A program made the position numbers and the translations under genes. A stretch of DNA of 64,000 nt from Emydura subglobosa (taxonomy: Eukaryota > Chordata > Testudines > Chelidae): NCBI GenBank assembly GCA_007922225.1, contig ML680098.1, forward strand, positions 1,674,001 to 1,738,000. The letters are read 5' to 3'. Below the pieces are notes generated by a model. It was not told the origin of the DNA. It worked only from the letters and a program-made list of their open reading frames with translations, and did no database searches. Below, in pieces: positions 43,491-57,594 of this stretch; the stretch's first letter is position 1; each line of letters starts with the position of its first letter.

Positions 43491-46400
43491 CATTGTGCCT
43501 TAAGGAGGAAGGGGGAAGAGAATAACACTTTGTACAAAGAGCAACTTTAATCCAAGGATCTAAAAGCACTTAAAACACTTGGATTTACAGAGGGGGAAAA
43601 CTGAGACACCGAAAAGCAAGCCACTGGCAGAGCAACAAACACGGCCATAGCCTCCTGACCCTTCAGCCCTTCATGGACACGAGGACCCAGAAAGTCCTAC
43701 AGTCAATTCCCGGCAACAACAACAACAACAAGAACACACACATTTTGCTTTAGTAAACCCCTAATGTTATTACCTTCCCATAAAATTGTGTGATGAAACA
43801 CGTGCTGCAAGGGCTGGCAAGAGCCACAAAGCAGCTTAATTCAAACTACATGTCCAAGCATTACCAGGTATTGCTTGTCTAGGTATCTCAGTAATAATCT
43901 TTGTGTAGCTCATATTCACAGCAGGGGATCCCCTTCCAGGTTTTTTATCAGCCCTTGCTATCTGAAAGCCTTCACTTTTTTGAGCGTGTGCACACACGTG
44001 CAGTGAAATGTTTTGCCATTAAGCAAAATGGAGGATTAGGAATAATTACAATTAATGAAGCAAATGTTTGTATAATGAAATCATGCTTGTATCAGCAAAC
44101 AAAGCAAGACACGAAGGATAGCCTTCCCTATTACAGGTTTGATACTGTATTGCTTCAGCTATTACAGGAAAACAATTTAAAGTGAAAGATTATCCTCTGG
44201 TTCCGGGTCTGGCATTGTGTTTAGTGGGAACAAATAGGAGTGATGTTATCCCAAGTAACATGCTTAGAACTTACTTTCTTATTCTGCTTCCTATTTCTTT
44301 CTGTCCCTGCCACCTTCTAAACAAGATCTTGTGGAATATGTATTTTAAAGGTCTGATTATTCTCATCACAGCACAGTTTTCTAGCTGATGAAGTAAGGTA
44401 TATATTACCTAATACAGTCAGTTTCAAAGGGATCCCAAATTTCTCATTTTACAGACCACTTATAAGAGTAAGATCATCTTCTGAGACACTGGCTTCTTCC
44501 AGTCCCAGTACTTGGTACTCAAAACTTTCCATTCTATGGGCCACCTAAAAGAGATCTATGGCCTCGTGTGTGTTCATATTTTACAATAGGGCTATCTTTT
44601 CAAGAGCAAAATTCTGCCTCTGTGTGTACATATGTAAGGTTCATATTGAAATCCATGGGAGTCATGGGGACAGAATTCAGCCATAAGAAAAATTCAAAGA
44701 GTTTGGATGATTGAAATTTCCTGGGAAACTTTTGCAACGGAAGATTGGTTGGAGAATTTTATTCAGATGGTTTTGTATGTGAGTTAAGTTCTGAGCTGCC
44801 TTGTGATACATAAGAGCATGATTTTTCACAGATAATTATATTAATTGCACGGTTATTCATAGGATTGCCATGACATATCATAAAATATTAGGTCACTTAT
44901 TTCAGTAGTGACATGATTTATCCTGAATTAGTGAGTGTATATCTAGCTGTATCTATAGAATTAGGTATTACTCCCAGCCATCATAATATACCAAAAATAG
45001 GCTTAGGACATGATGAAAATCAGATTTTGATGTTACTGATTGATTATTGTGCACCTCTCTAGATTGTCTGTCTCAAAACTGTAAAGAAAAACACCTGGTT
45101 CTCACTTCTCATATCACAAATGACAGTGAGGCAGTCACGCCTCCTTTTTGAATCAATGATTATTTGGCATTACTATTAATGCTTTTAGATAGTTAAAACT
45201 GACATTCAGAAATCTCCTTTACTTCACATGGTTTATGCCAATTGCTTGTGGCACTTAACCCGGTAGTGAACCTAGGCTGCTTTGTTTAGATTCCGTTTCA
45301 TGCGCTGGCCCAATGCTGTTGTTTTTGGAATCCAAACTCTGCAAAGAGATGTTTAATGGTATCTATGAGGCCTCCCACAGCCTATGCAACAGGAAGGGGC
45401 ACTGGGATGCTCACCCTCCACTGTGACCAGGGCTCCTTCCCTTCCTCGTCTTTCTGCCATTCCCGACTCTGTTTCTCTGCCTCCTTTTCCTAACAAGGAG
45501 ATGAGACAGAGCGAAGAGCATGACACTGGGGAACTGTCCAGGAAGGGAGTCAGGACACGCACTGGGAAGAGGTCATGGGCAGAAGTCTGGGCAGTCCTTA
45601 GAGTATGGGCCTAGGGTGGAAGACTGTCACCATTTTTCCCCCAGTGTGAACCCCTCTTTCTTACATACACACATACCTATGAAGTGCATGAACAATATCC
45701 ACATGCATGTAAATAGGGGAGCAGACCATCCTGGATTTGCCCTCTCATGTCAGAGGTCATCGCCCAGAGAAATAACTGAAGATTACTCTTCCATGAATGA
45801 CACAAATCCTGACTGATTCAGTTCATGTTCAATCACACTGTATCTCCTCAAGGGCCACTCCTGTTATTCACAGATTAGTCCTGTCCCCAAAATGACATCA
45901 ATGCAATGCGTGAGCAAGCAGCAGCACAGATTGACCAGACCCTCACAAGGGAAGAATTATGTAAATCTTGTTTGCCATCTTGAATGTAACACTGTTCTTT
46001 TCATTAAAGATTGTCCCCCTTCCAGAGTGGAGGGATAGCAGTTTGTATTTAGAGTAGCAGGCTTTATTATGGAATTTGTTAGTAATTCTAAGATAACGAT
46101 CTGTATTATTTAGAAAACTGCACCTGTGGATTTGACTGCTCAGTGTTGTAGTTAAACATTTTTAAAACAATTGTTTTTGAAGGAAAGAACACAGTCAAGG
46201 AGATGTAGATCCTATAATCTTCCCAAAAGCCCCTAGCCGAGCTCAGGGAATAGCAGAAAAGGGTGGATAAGGTGCAATAAGAGGAGCAATGAAAAGATAT
46301 AAGGAAAAAAGGAGTTTCACTTTCTTATCTTTGTAAGGTTAAACAAACCTTAGAAAGGGACATACATTATAATGCAAAGGGAAGTCAGACGCTATCTTTG

Positions 46401-49135
46401 TAAGTCTAAATCAATATTGCTGCCATTGGAGTTTTAAAACATGCTCAATGATCTTCACAGCCTAAGAAAGACTCCACTGACTTTTTTTTTAAACGGTCAA
46501 TTTTCTGATTCTTTGAAAGATTGGTTATGCACAGGACTGTATCCTTCATCCCCTCTTCCCAGTTACTGCTCATCGCTATTAGTCAGCCTATTGTTTGGAT
46601 CCTTGTGTGTTGATAATTTTTATCTTCTCTGCTGTGCATGTGTGGGTAGCATGGACAAACATTGTATTTTAACTATACAAAGCACTCTTCTGCTAAATCA
46701 CACTTCTGTCTCAACTGAGTGCTGAACTAACCACCATTTTAATCTCAGACTCAAATATTTCACATTTAATTTTAAAAAACTGAAATGCATTTTTGAGCAA
46801 CACACAACCTCCTTCCTTCCTCCTTAAGAGCCTAAATTAAATGGCACAAAGATATTAAGACAAAAATTTGAAGGTTTTGAGCTTCTCCATGCATATGTAC
46901 AAGCGACACTCCACTCATGCCTTTAACTGATAAAGTAATACAGAATAATGGGTCGGCCTGTAATAAACTTCGTCATATAGTATTTGCCTTGGGACAAGGT
47001 ACAATATATACCCCAGGCTGCCATTCAAAGTCTAGCAAAAAGAACTTCCAATGCATGTAAGAGAGTGGGAATGAGAGAGGGAGGATGTTGTGTTAAATAT
47101 GCTTGATTTATCCTCTAAACTATTCTAAAAAAAAAAATTTCCCCTCAAGGAGTCCCAGAGATGCACCTACACTTAATTATTCTGACAGCATCCCTGTAGG
47201 TTTATTTATTTGGAATGGTCTGACTAGAGAGAGTAGAGTTTCCTAATGCTTTTCCTTCAGATGGTCAATGGTAATATTACACAAAGTGTACAAAAACAAG
47301 GACTGGCTCTTTTCGTAGCAGGTCTAAGATACCACCCTATAACCTTAACTGGTGAAGATAGTGCCACAAAATTCCCCAAAGCCCAGGACCATCTGAGGTT
47401 AGGTTCAAAACCCATCCTTAATAGTTAAGTGCAACTGCCAACCTAGCACACACGCTCACAGATGTTTAATAGAACAGTGAAGTGTGGTCACTTTATCAAA
47501 ATTAGATTTGTGCTGTGGCTTAAATTTGGATTTGTTCAATAGTGCATGCTGCAGAGCTGCAGTCTATATCTGATATCATCATGGATATCTATCCCAGGTG
47601 CACAACCTCAAGCGGGCCAGACAATGTAACACTGGCTTCCCTAAGTCCCTTATAAGAGAAGCCATCTAGCTACCCTCAATAAAACCAACCGTGGAAGAAG
47701 AGACTGCCAGCAGCCCCAAATTCTCCCACCACTAAGAGAAATCTCCTGTTCTCCACGACAACATGGCATAGACATGTTATTGTGCTAGTGTTTAGGCACT
47801 GAAGTGCCTATGTGGCCTATGAGATTAAGGACTTCAGGGTATTTAAAGAAAAACAGATACAGTAGTGGTGTGTCCAGGGAAATTAGCAGTAAAATTGACT
47901 TGTCGTAAAAACAGCTCATTTGGCTGCATACATTACCTTCTAGCTTTGGTCAATACTGGATATACCTTAACATCAAGAATAATTTCTACAGATGAACAAT
48001 ATTTTACTGCTATTATCTTCTGAACTATTCACCATTTCCTGGGTCAAATTATTTGTTGAAAATAAATGGTCTGTCTAATTTAGCCAATATTTTGATGACT
48101 ATTCACGAAAGGATCTTGATTTCTATTAATACATTTGTTATTCATAAACATTCGCCAGAGTTTATAATGAACAAATATCAGCCCATGTGTTATTTGTGAC
48201 TTGTTCACCTCTACTGTATACTATTTGTGGTATTGTTGCTGCTCTCTGAACTGGTGATCAACTAAGGAAGAACAGCAAACAACATGCTTCCAGTATGAAT
48301 GTTCAGGAAAATCATTTATGCTAAAATTTGTGGGTCTTTCACATTCACTAACATTTTCATGAATAACCCAGTTTTTGCCTGAATACTTGAAAAAATGAAT
48401 CATGTGACCCCAAAAATAACAATGCAGTCAACTTCTCACATTTATTCACAGATCACTTTTTTGTATCCTTCAACAGCTTAATTTTATATAGTATATACTC
48501 AGACACTCATGTGCAGCGTATTATTGTTAATTACTCTGTCTGAAAGTCTGCAAAAATTCCTCTGTCTTCTTATTTGTAGCCAATTCCAAGTACTTTCTGT
48601 CAAAATTTGACCACTGGCAAAGAGCACGTAGATTTTTATTAATCAATCAGTGATGGCACTGGTGGTGTGTTCTGGTTTTTCATTCTGACTGCAAAGCAAA
48701 ATTAAAAGCTGCATTTTGCAAATTTACATATTATTCATTGCACTGGCAGCTGGTGGACTGCTGCTGAGACAGATCGTCTTTTCCTTTCCAGTCCCCTGTG
48801 ACCGAGAGGGAAGAATTACAGGACAGCAATAGCAGCTGCTACTGCCACCCCACTAGCAGCAAGCCAAGGTCCCTGGAAAAAGAGGGGAGGAGGGGAAACA
48901 AAAAGGAAAAAAGCAGTGCCAACACTGAAAACACAAAACATTGCACCTTGCTCACAAAAGAAACAACAGTGGAACTGGTTCTGGCTTTCCCTTGGCTGAC
49001 ACAAGGGACCCATGCAGGGCTATAGACTTTGAAAACACTAAAAGTTTTGATCTGAGCTTTTAGGAATCGGTGTTGTTCTGTTCTCTCCTCCAGAGGGTTG
49101 AAGCAGCTTGTTTTTGGGCTCTCTGTAACATGCAG
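43491..49135. other. AT-rich DNA without a recognised gene
   Basis: About 5.6 kb with no supported gene. A (CAA)n run lies at 43714-43731. The frames at 45353-45816 overlap on both strands and carry no motif. Confidence 0.45.
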
Positions 49136-49139
49136 AGCC

Positions 49140-49241
49140 TCAGTTGCTAATTTTGGTTGGACATATTCCTAGAGGTTTCATCACATGGCAAACATTAATT
49201 CCTGGAGACTCCAGGACAATCCTGGAGGGCTGGCAACCCAG
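49140..49241 (-). mobile_element. 'ggttgccaac' MITE, copy in reverse orientation
   Basis: The stretch 'ctaattttggttggacatat', 'gaggtttcatcacatggca', 'ctggagactccaggacaatc' and 'ctggcaaccc' is the reverse complement of the MITE at 53030-53151, with clear similarity along its whole length. It lacks the palindromic AT-rich middle of that copy. Confidence 0.7.
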
Positions 49242-49244
49242 CCA

Positions 49245-52050
49245 GTGGCCCTCTATTAAAAATACAGGTGCCACATGACAATTTAATGGGGCACCCTGAG
49301 CAGTGATTACATGACAACCACATTAGATGCACCATTTCAGCAACCAGCTCCCCCACTACAGTGATGGCTAAACCCCACTACTCCTGCCATGAAATAATGG
49401 CTAAGCCACGCCATTCCTCCCCTGCAACAGTGGCTAAGCCTCTCTTGCCCCTACCATTCCTCCCACATCCCTCCCCCCAAAAAAACCTCACACCCATGTT
49501 TGGTCATAGTTCCAGTGCCTTGGCACAGGGAGACAGCACCTGCCTATGCTGCTCAGTGCACTGAACGCCAACAGCCTCTGGCAGAGACCAACAGCAAGAA
49601 ACATATTGGCCAAGCAATGCTGGCAGCTCCCTGTGCCTACAGTACAGACCCAAGCTTTAGCCGAGAGCATTCACAGGTCTTAGTAGATCTGCCAGAGGCT
49701 ACAGCTATCCAGACACGAACTCTGAGCTTATATGTGGCTCCAGGGCCCACTATCCCCACTTCAGGCAACTTCAGAAAGAAACGTCCCGGAATACGTTGTC
49801 AAGGGAGTCAAAAAAGGGAGAGAGTGAAGACCACACTTTTCTAGGGTCATTTTCACTATAGCACAGCTGCTCTGGGGATTCATATTTTTTACAGGAATAC
49901 GGTATTACACAGGACAAAAACAAGGTCACTTTTGCCCAGTGTTGAAAAACAATGCTCTTAAGTGCTCTCTGCACCTAGCTAACTACACAAATTCTAAATA
50001 CTGTTGTGTGAACTGGAAACGGCCTCATTTCCACATTTTTGAGGACAAGGAAAAAATATCTAGACTAACCACAACCCCGTCAAATTCTAGGAAACATTAG
50101 GCTGTTGCTTTCTTTTTACATACTAGGATTCTATGGTGGATGTGTGTAGGCAGATGAGCATAAAAACATTCAAATGACCTAAATAATTTTTGGCTGTATA
50201 AAAGAACTGATGTGCAGTTTGGGTGTTGATTTTGTGTCCTTATCTTTTAATTGCAAGAGCTCTTATTACGCAGTATTTTTGGTCATTTTTAAAAAAGAAA
50301 TCATCAAATCCTCTTTGAATGAGTCCTATACACATAAACTAAAGGATGTTTAAGGTCACAAGAAACCACCGGTGGTTGAAACTGTTTTTTATCAGTTTTG
50401 TTATTGTCAGAATCCCCTACAAGATAAGCGCAGAATTCTGAATACAAAACAGGCACCATTATAAGCAGATACAGGCATCTCTCAATGCTCCAACTCCACG
50501 TTCATTTTGGGAAGCTAAGCCAATGATTACTATCTGGTGAAACAGCTTTTGAAATATCATCAATTTCCTGAAGAATGTATCAGTTTATTGAGCAGAGTTT
50601 TTCAGACTCCTCGTATCTCATTCGATAGGATTATGCCTCGCAATTTTTTATTAACTGTATTTAAAATATTGATATGCCTTCACAAGACACTTATTTCCCC
50701 AACAATCTAACCACTGTTATCTGCTGTTAAGACTGTCAGGGGCTCATCCTGTTAAAAAGGTAAAAAATAAATAAAATGAAATAAAACCTGTCTTCTTAGC
50801 GTATTAGATGAAATCCTGTCCTGTATCTAAATCCAAAGAATATCTAGTCAAAACACTTGTTCATGTGTCAGAGACTCAGCCCACTGTCGTTATTTTTTTA
50901 ATATACATATGGAAGCATTCTCAATAGCATTAAATCTTTTTTTTTTTTTTTTTGGTCACAAACCCTTCAGAGCTCCTTGCACACATACAGAGCTTTACGC
51001 AATATTCCTATAATCCTCAGTTATCCAGCAACAGAGATTTCAGCCTCATGTCCCCACAACGTTCATTATGAAACTTTTGGGCAGATTTAGTTCTATGGTG
51101 GTGCTGGAAGTTAGCAACCCAAAGTAGTTATTTTCTGATGTCTCTTGTATGGCCAGTCTGAAATGAGGTATTCATCTCAGTCCAGGTCCTAGTGGATAAA
51201 TGACCATATCACAAACTACTGACACAAATGGCAGTAACCAACATCCTTTCTTGCAGACTCTGCAGAGGAGCCAAGAACTCTATAACCATGGAGACCCTCA
51301 ATCACCCTGTTACTCCTAAAGGGGTATCACAGTCAGGATTTAAGCACAATGAAAGAGCACAGCTGAAAATGCTGCTCTACATGCTGTCCCAGTTTTGTGG
51401 AAAAACAAAGGATTTCAGTCTCCAGGGCTGTCATACTCATACCTTTAAACCATGCATCCAGGTTAAGTCTTTGCTGCCAAGTCAGCCCAAGACCTTATCC
51501 GGGTGTTGCATCTAATCCCTCTGTTATCCATACACAGACACTGCCCACCCAAATTTAATGGTGCTTCCAACCCAAGCTAGCTGGTAAAGTTAATAGTGTG
51601 CGTTAGAGCCCAGATTCCACTTTTCCTCAGGCTGGTAACCCACTTTAGCAGGAAACTTCAGGGAGCTAATGGGTTGTGTGTGTGCATGCAAGAGAGAGAA
51701 TTACAAAAAGCAGTCAAATAAAATCAGTTGTAAGACTGCAAAAATGAAAAGAAATCACAGAATCTCAGTGACAAAATGAAGTTATTCCCATAAAAGGAAA
51801 CACCTTTAGGTGCTTCTCACATTATAACAGCAATGCTGGTAACTTATAGTATTTCATCCATGCTATAATCACAGACATGGAAAACTGAGGCAAGGTAAAA
51901 CAAAACAAAACAAAACAAAAAGGTTGGATTATACTACAGCTATATGATGGGCCTATTACACAACCCAAACTCAAATCACTGTACTGCTTGCTTCAAAAAA
52001 TTCTAATGGCTCTATTTAATAAAATAGGCCAGTTTGGTTAATTCTCTGGG
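49245..52050. other. AT-rich DNA without a recognised gene
   Basis: No supported gene. A T18 run lies at 50937-50954 and an (AAAAC)n repeat at 51897-51921. A proline- and serine-rich frame near 49361-49564 is compositional. Confidence 0.45.
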
Positions 52051-52387
52051 GACACCGAATCATAGAAATGTAGGACTAGAACGGACCTCAATAGGTCATC
52101 TAGGCTAGTCCCCTGCACTCAAGGCAGGATTAGGTAATAATTAGACCATTCTTGACAGATGTTTGTCTAATCTGTTCTTAAAAATCTCCAATGAGGGAGA
52201 TTCCACAGCCTCCCGCAATAATTTGTTCCAGTGCTTAACTATCCTGACAGGAAGCTTTTCCTAATGTCCAACATAAACCTTCCTTGCTGCAAGTTAAGCA
52301 CAGTTATAATTGTTGCTTATTGTCCTATACTCAGAGGTTAAGGAGAACAATTTTTCACCCTCCTCCTTGTAACAACCTTTTACATAC

Positions 52388-52592
52388 CTCAGGGTTACAA
52401 ACAATTTGGGAACGGAGGCTGTCTGTAACCCTGAAATGTTTGTAACACTGAACAAAACATTATTGTTCTTTCCAAAGTTTATAACTGAACATTGACTTAA
52501 TACAGCTTTGAAACTTTACTATGGAGGAGAAAAATGCTGCTTTTAACCATCTTAATTGAAATGGCGTTCGTTACTCTGGGGTCCTACTGTAC
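52388..52592 (-). mobile_element. Repeat of unknown class inserted in CR1
   Basis: CR1 sequence breaks after 'caaccttttacatac' and resumes at 'ttgaaaacttatgtcccc'. The inserted stretch begins 'ctcagggttacaaac' and contains 'gtctgtaaccctgaaatg' and 'tttgtaacactgaac', partial inverted and direct copies of its own start. It ends 'actctggggtcctactgt'. It resembles a turtle repeat whose strand reads 'cagagttacgaac', but I cannot assign a class. The plus-strand ORFs in it are short. Confidence 0.65.
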
Positions 52593-53023
52593 TTGAAAAC
52601 TTATGTCCCCCCTCGGCCTTCTCTAAACTAAACAAACCCAAGTTTTTTTAATCTTTCCATGATCTTTGGTCATGTTTTCTAGGCCTTTGATCATTTTTGT
52701 TGCTCTCCTCTGGATTTTCTCCGGTTTGTCCACATCTTTCCTGAAATGTAGTGCCCAGAACTGGACACAATATTCCAGTTGAGGCCTTATCTGCACTGAT
52801 TAGAACAGAAGAATTACTTCTCGTGTCTTGCTTACAACAGTCCTGCTGATACAGTCCAAAATGATGTTAGCTTTTTTTGCAACGGTGTTAACCTGGTGAC
52901 TCATATTTAGCTTGTGATCCACTGTAACCCTCAGATCCCTTTCTGTAGTACATCTTCCTAGGCAGTCATCACTCATTTTGTATATGTGCAATTGATTGTT
53001 CCTTCTGAAGGTGAGTACTTTGC

Positions 53024-53157
53024 ATTTGTAAGGTTGCCAACAGTCCAGGATTGTCCTGGAATCTCCAGGAAATAAAGATTAAATCTTTAATTAAAGATTA
53101 TGTCATGTGATGAAACCTCCAGGAATAGATCCAACCAAAATTGGCAACCCTATTTGT
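53024..53157. mobile_element. 'ggttgccaac' MITE inserted in CR1
   Basis: The element spans 53030-53151 (122 bp), with inverted ends 'aaggttgccaac' and, as reverse complement, 'agggttgccaat'. It is flanked by 'atttgt' on both sides (53024-53029 and 53152-53157). Removing it and one flank restores the CR1 text 'gcatttgtccttattgaa'. The middle has an AT-rich palindrome around 'ctttaattaaag'. It is a non-autonomous DNA transposon; the superfamily is undecided because only a 6-bp duplication is clear. Confidence 0.85.
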
Positions 53158-55044
53158 CCTTATTGAAGTTCATCCTATTTACTCCATACCATCTCCAGTT
53201 TCTCCAGATCATTTTGAATTTTAATCCTATCCTCCAAAGCACTTGCAACCTCTCCCAGCTTGGTATCGTCCACAAATTTTATACATGTATTCTCTATGCT
53301 ATTATCTTAATCACTGATGAAGTTGAACAGAACCGGACCCAGGACTGATTCCTGAGGTACCGCACTCAATATGCCCTTCCAGCATGACTGTGAACCACCG
53401 ATGACTCTCTGGAAACAGTTTTCTAAACAGTTATGCACCCATCTTATAGTAGCTCCATCTAAGCTATATTTCCCTAGTTTGTGTATAAGCCCACAAGGGC
53501 AGCAGGATAGAAACCAGGCTTGTCACTGGTAAGCCAGTGTCTCCAATGAGCCATAATTTGTTACTACCTTAATACCAACTCACGCTGAGCAAATAAAGGA
53601 TAATATTCAAAGGTACTACTTCTAAAACGCTCTGAGGGTTAACTCATAACGCAGTCCCTGAGAAAAGCACCCTCCTCCTTCAAGTATGAGCTCAAAAGTT
53701 AACTTGGGAACAGTGCAGACAATAAAATTTGCTAACATTCAGACCCGTTTAAAAGGGCTACCACTCTTCTTGCTGCATACAACTCCCATTCATGCTAATG
53801 AGTATTACATGGTTGTATTAATGGGGGAATTTTATGCCTCTACAGTTTGATAACTTATTAAGAAGGTCAGTGGAAAATGAGTATATAAAGGGCTAACTTA
53901 GTGATGTTTTTGAAAAATTGAAAACTAGATCTCAGTCTTAAGCATTTATAGCTTTTAAATGGAGACCTTAATTTGCGATCTTACAGTAGTGGCTGGAATC
54001 TGAAATGGCAGCCTCTGATCCTTCTAGAAAAGTCAGCTGGCATGAGGTGAATCACACTCCACACTGGAAGCTCTCCAGAATGTCCAGAGTTAAGTTGTGA
54101 TGAGATTTGTAGTTAAAGCTGGATTCAAATCCCTCTATTTTATGCTTTAATGAACAAGTTCAGTCTCCAAATGTAACAATAATTTTGCAGAAGATATGTG
54201 ACCTTTACTATTATTTTACTATATTTACTTTTACTAACGTTATTACTAACTTTTGCTGAGAAGATATTTTAAGTGATCTCTTTTTGAATACTTTCTCTGA
54301 GACACTAAACATTTTGGGGGACCCTGTTATAAAGAACCACTGTCCCTCCAAACTTCAGACACGCACATATACATACTTTATTGTGATCCCTGACATGGGC
54401 CACTTTTCAAACATTTAGCTTAATCATTAAGAAGTCTGAAATGCTAGATTTTAGCTTCTATTTTAACATCTAGTACCTTTACATATTTTTCCCTAAGCTC
54501 TAATAATTCTCCTATTTACCTATCACTATGCAAGTTGGATATAATGTTAACATAAATACATAAGACTGTGCATCACAGAAATATTAAACTTTGCAGACAT
54601 ATGTAGACTTGCTCACAACACCTACACACCCTTCAAGTTGAGAAACTTATGAATTATAAAAATGCCAATACAAACACTCTTCTGTGTAATTATCATCCAA
54701 TCACAGAAGGAATCAAAGATAATTAGTTGCAGTACAAGTGCAAAAGCACTTATCCATAATTTGAGCAGCATTTATTGCTACCAGGTAACCTAATGTTTTT
54801 AGCTGTTTGTATTAAGCTACAACAGCAGAATGGACCTAAGATAAACTGCTTGATTTGGGTGGGAGGCATGATATGAGGGGGCAGTATTTACTGTAGATGT
54901 TCCTCTTCCTCAGAGAATAGGCTTAATTTATACTCGACAATATATCTTTCCCAGGAATAAAACCCTTCACTCTGGAAGCTGCATATGATACCTTATAATA
55001 AACACATGCATATCTAGCAGACTTTATAATGCACCACCAATATG

Positions 55045-55115
55045 ACTTGCATTATTATTACTATTACTTGTCACTGTGCTCGGCACTGTACAAACTTATA
55101 ATTAAAGACAATTCC
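55045..55115 (-). repeat. MIR-like SINE tail fragment
   Basis: 'cattattattactattactt' followed by 'cggcactgtacaaacttata' and 'gacaattcctgc' is a short reverse-complemented SINE tail. Confidence 0.55.
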
Positions 55116-55259
55116 TGCATTGCCACCAGTGGTCTGATGATGTAATTTCCATTGACCCCCCCAAAATCTGCCTATAAATATAATATAGCACGTTTACCAG
55201 TGTGGCTCTCACCAGTACAACAGCTGTAAAAATTCCATCGCATTATGTCATCATGGGTT

Positions 55260-55272
55260 GTTGCTTGGTAAC
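55260..55272. promoter_or_regulatory. X-box-like motif
   Basis: 'gttgcttggtaac' has two RFX half-sites with a spacer one base shorter than the classic X-box. No promoter is visible nearby, so this is a sequence match only. Confidence 0.2.
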
Positions 55273-57594
55273 AGCTATGAAGACCTATGACTACATGATA
55301 TAATTCCCACAGTTTCATATATAAACCTCTATCTATTGCCTGCAAAGAGCTTTAATTATATAAATGTGTCATCTTAAGTTATTTAGCAACTTCACTTAGA
55401 AACTCTTTTCTTCTTTCTTTTGCCTCAAAACCTTACAGATAAAATGTTAGAAATCTCTTGGATGCCAGCAAAGCAATGCGCTATCCACTGATCTGTAAAT
55501 AAAGATAAACTAAACTGACAGCCTAGTCAACAAATTTCACCAAGGCAGCACAGGGCATGTGTGCTACCCTCTCCATATCTACATAAAGTAGCAGCCAATT
55601 GACTCTGTAATAAGTAGCAAACCCTGTTAAATATGTAGAATCTTATATAGACGTTTGGGTTTGTTATCGGCCGTGCTATGCTCACTAACTCCCCAACAGT
55701 CATAAGGGCTTAATGAGCTGTAGGTGTAGCTGGTTTAGTTTATTGCACTCAAGCTTCATTTAAAGTCTAGTTTCAACAGTCAGACAAGGGAATTTAAGCA
55801 AAGTGTGGCAAGTTTCCAGACCAAATACTAGGCTAACAGCGGGTTCAAAATTAGTCTATCCAAACAGCCATGATGGGTGAAATTGCATGTCACAGAATGC
55901 CAAAGGAGATTGCATTCCAGATATCTGCCTCCAGCAAACTAGGGGAGAAATGTTTTTCAATTATTTACCACCAGTGGGACTGGCAAGATAATTTCACTCA
56001 AAGCAGGAAATATTCAGCTGCTGGATCATGCAGACCCTAACTACGAAATGTGAAAACAGTGTTGGTCCTGCCACAGCAAATATGTGGAAAGGAGAATTGA
56101 ACTGGCATGGTGATGTTAAGCCACATGTCAACGTTTGATGCAAGCAAGAGCATGCATTAAAAGCCTGGGATGGCACAGGGTTAAGGTTTCTGCCCAGCCT
56201 GAACCTTGCGCTATTTCTATTTCACCATGGTATGCCTCTAACCTTTAGGCAGGAGTAGGGGGAACAGAAGATCCTCAACTTTACTTCAGGCCAGTGTAAC
56301 ATCATGCTACACTTAACTTAACACACTTACAAATCCACTTAAAGAAGAACAGACAATCTAATGGCAGCTTCTGGTCACCGATTTGCTTTTTGAAATGGAC
56401 ATGGTAAATATTTATTGATGCAATAAAGGGAACGACATCAGATTGTTACATATTTTGCCCTATCATCTCCTAAGGGGTCACTATGCTGACACCTTTCTTG
56501 CATTTAAGTTTTCCAATGAATGTTTTAAGTTCTCTATTTTTACTTTAAAATGGCAGCTCCTGTGATTAATTACCAGCCTCCTAGGTCACTAGAGACCCAT
56601 CCCCGGCTGTGGACTGTCTGTCTAGGGAAATTTCAAAAAGAACCCATTGACTTTTCACTTTATAAACCCATCTCACACAAGAGCAACATGGAGCAGGAAG
56701 CTAAGGTCATGCTGCCCATTTTAAAATGAAGGCTGATTACTTTTAAATCATCACCATAACTGTGAAATGACCATCTGTTCTGGCTGATTTTCTGGTGAAA
56801 ATCTCCTCTATATAGAGGGCCAGAACTGAGCCTCTGTATCACTTAAGTCCTACTTAAACTGTTATGAGTGTTAAGTGGTGCCTAGGCCATTTGTGATACA
56901 AAGTGGGGAGGGGTATGTTTGAAGAGGAAGAGGAGAGTGTACATTTTGCTGTATGTACCCTATATATCAAAAGATTCAGGCTATTTTGGACAGAGAAGGG
57001 GATGGGAGTACGTATCCCAGTCACAGAGCCCTCCCCGACAACATCCTCCCCATGTCTTTACATCATATTGAATTCTAGCAACATTCAACAGCTGTTGTTA
57101 GTTTCAAATATAGGTTTATACTGAGATACCACACTCTTCATTACATTTCAAACGTGCAGTGTTGCAGACATTTTGGCTGCTGGCAAATGCTGATTTTCTA
57201 ATGGTGATCATTAAATGCTATAGCATCTCAACTTGCACTGTATTCTGTTCTTGGTGCAGCAAACATTAGCAAAAACTACAGGCGCTTGGCCAGGATCACA
57301 CATTTGACAGGTGAGGTAAATTTGCCAAGTTCTGTGGCAGAGGTTAAGCCATGTAATGGACTTTGGTGGCAAGCTCTTGCCAGCACATTACAAAATGCGA
57401 ACTTTTTAAATGTTAATTTATCTCATTCATCTAATTTATTATTGCAACTTACTTTACACTGCAACCTTCCCATCCACCAGCATCCTGTGCACTGCTTGTA
57501 GAATTGCAAGTTGCTATCCGTGCAGATTCTGCCATTTTTTAAAATTTCCACTGCTGAGCACCTGACATTTCTCACTGAAGTCTATAGGGCCTTC

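Larger units (their letters stand above)
52055..53490 (-). mobile_element. CR1 LINE 3' region with two later insertions
   Basis: The left edge is the CR1 3' end ('gaatcatagaaatgtagg', 'ataggtcatctaggctagtc'). Then come 'gacagatgtttgtctaatct', 'gtgcccagaactggacacaa' and 'tatttagcttgtgatccact', and finally 'cttggtatcgtccacaaatt' and 'tatgcacccatcttatagta'. A 63-codon minus frame at 52991-52800 has 'TERDLRVTVDHKLNMS' and 'KKANIILDCIS' of the reverse transcriptase tail. The copy is interrupted by a 205-bp repeat (52388-52592) and a 122-bp MITE (53030-53151). Confidence 0.9.
53491..57590. other. AT-rich DNA without a recognised gene
   Basis: No gene seen in about 4.1 kb. A SINE tail piece at 55045-55115 and an X-box-like motif at 55260-55272 are listed separately. 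Confidence 0.45.

Noticed and set aside
45353..45816. Overlapping frames near 45.4-45.8 kb as a candidate gene
   Set aside because: Frames on both strands of similar length over moderately GC-rich sequence, without motifs or conserved-looking codon use.
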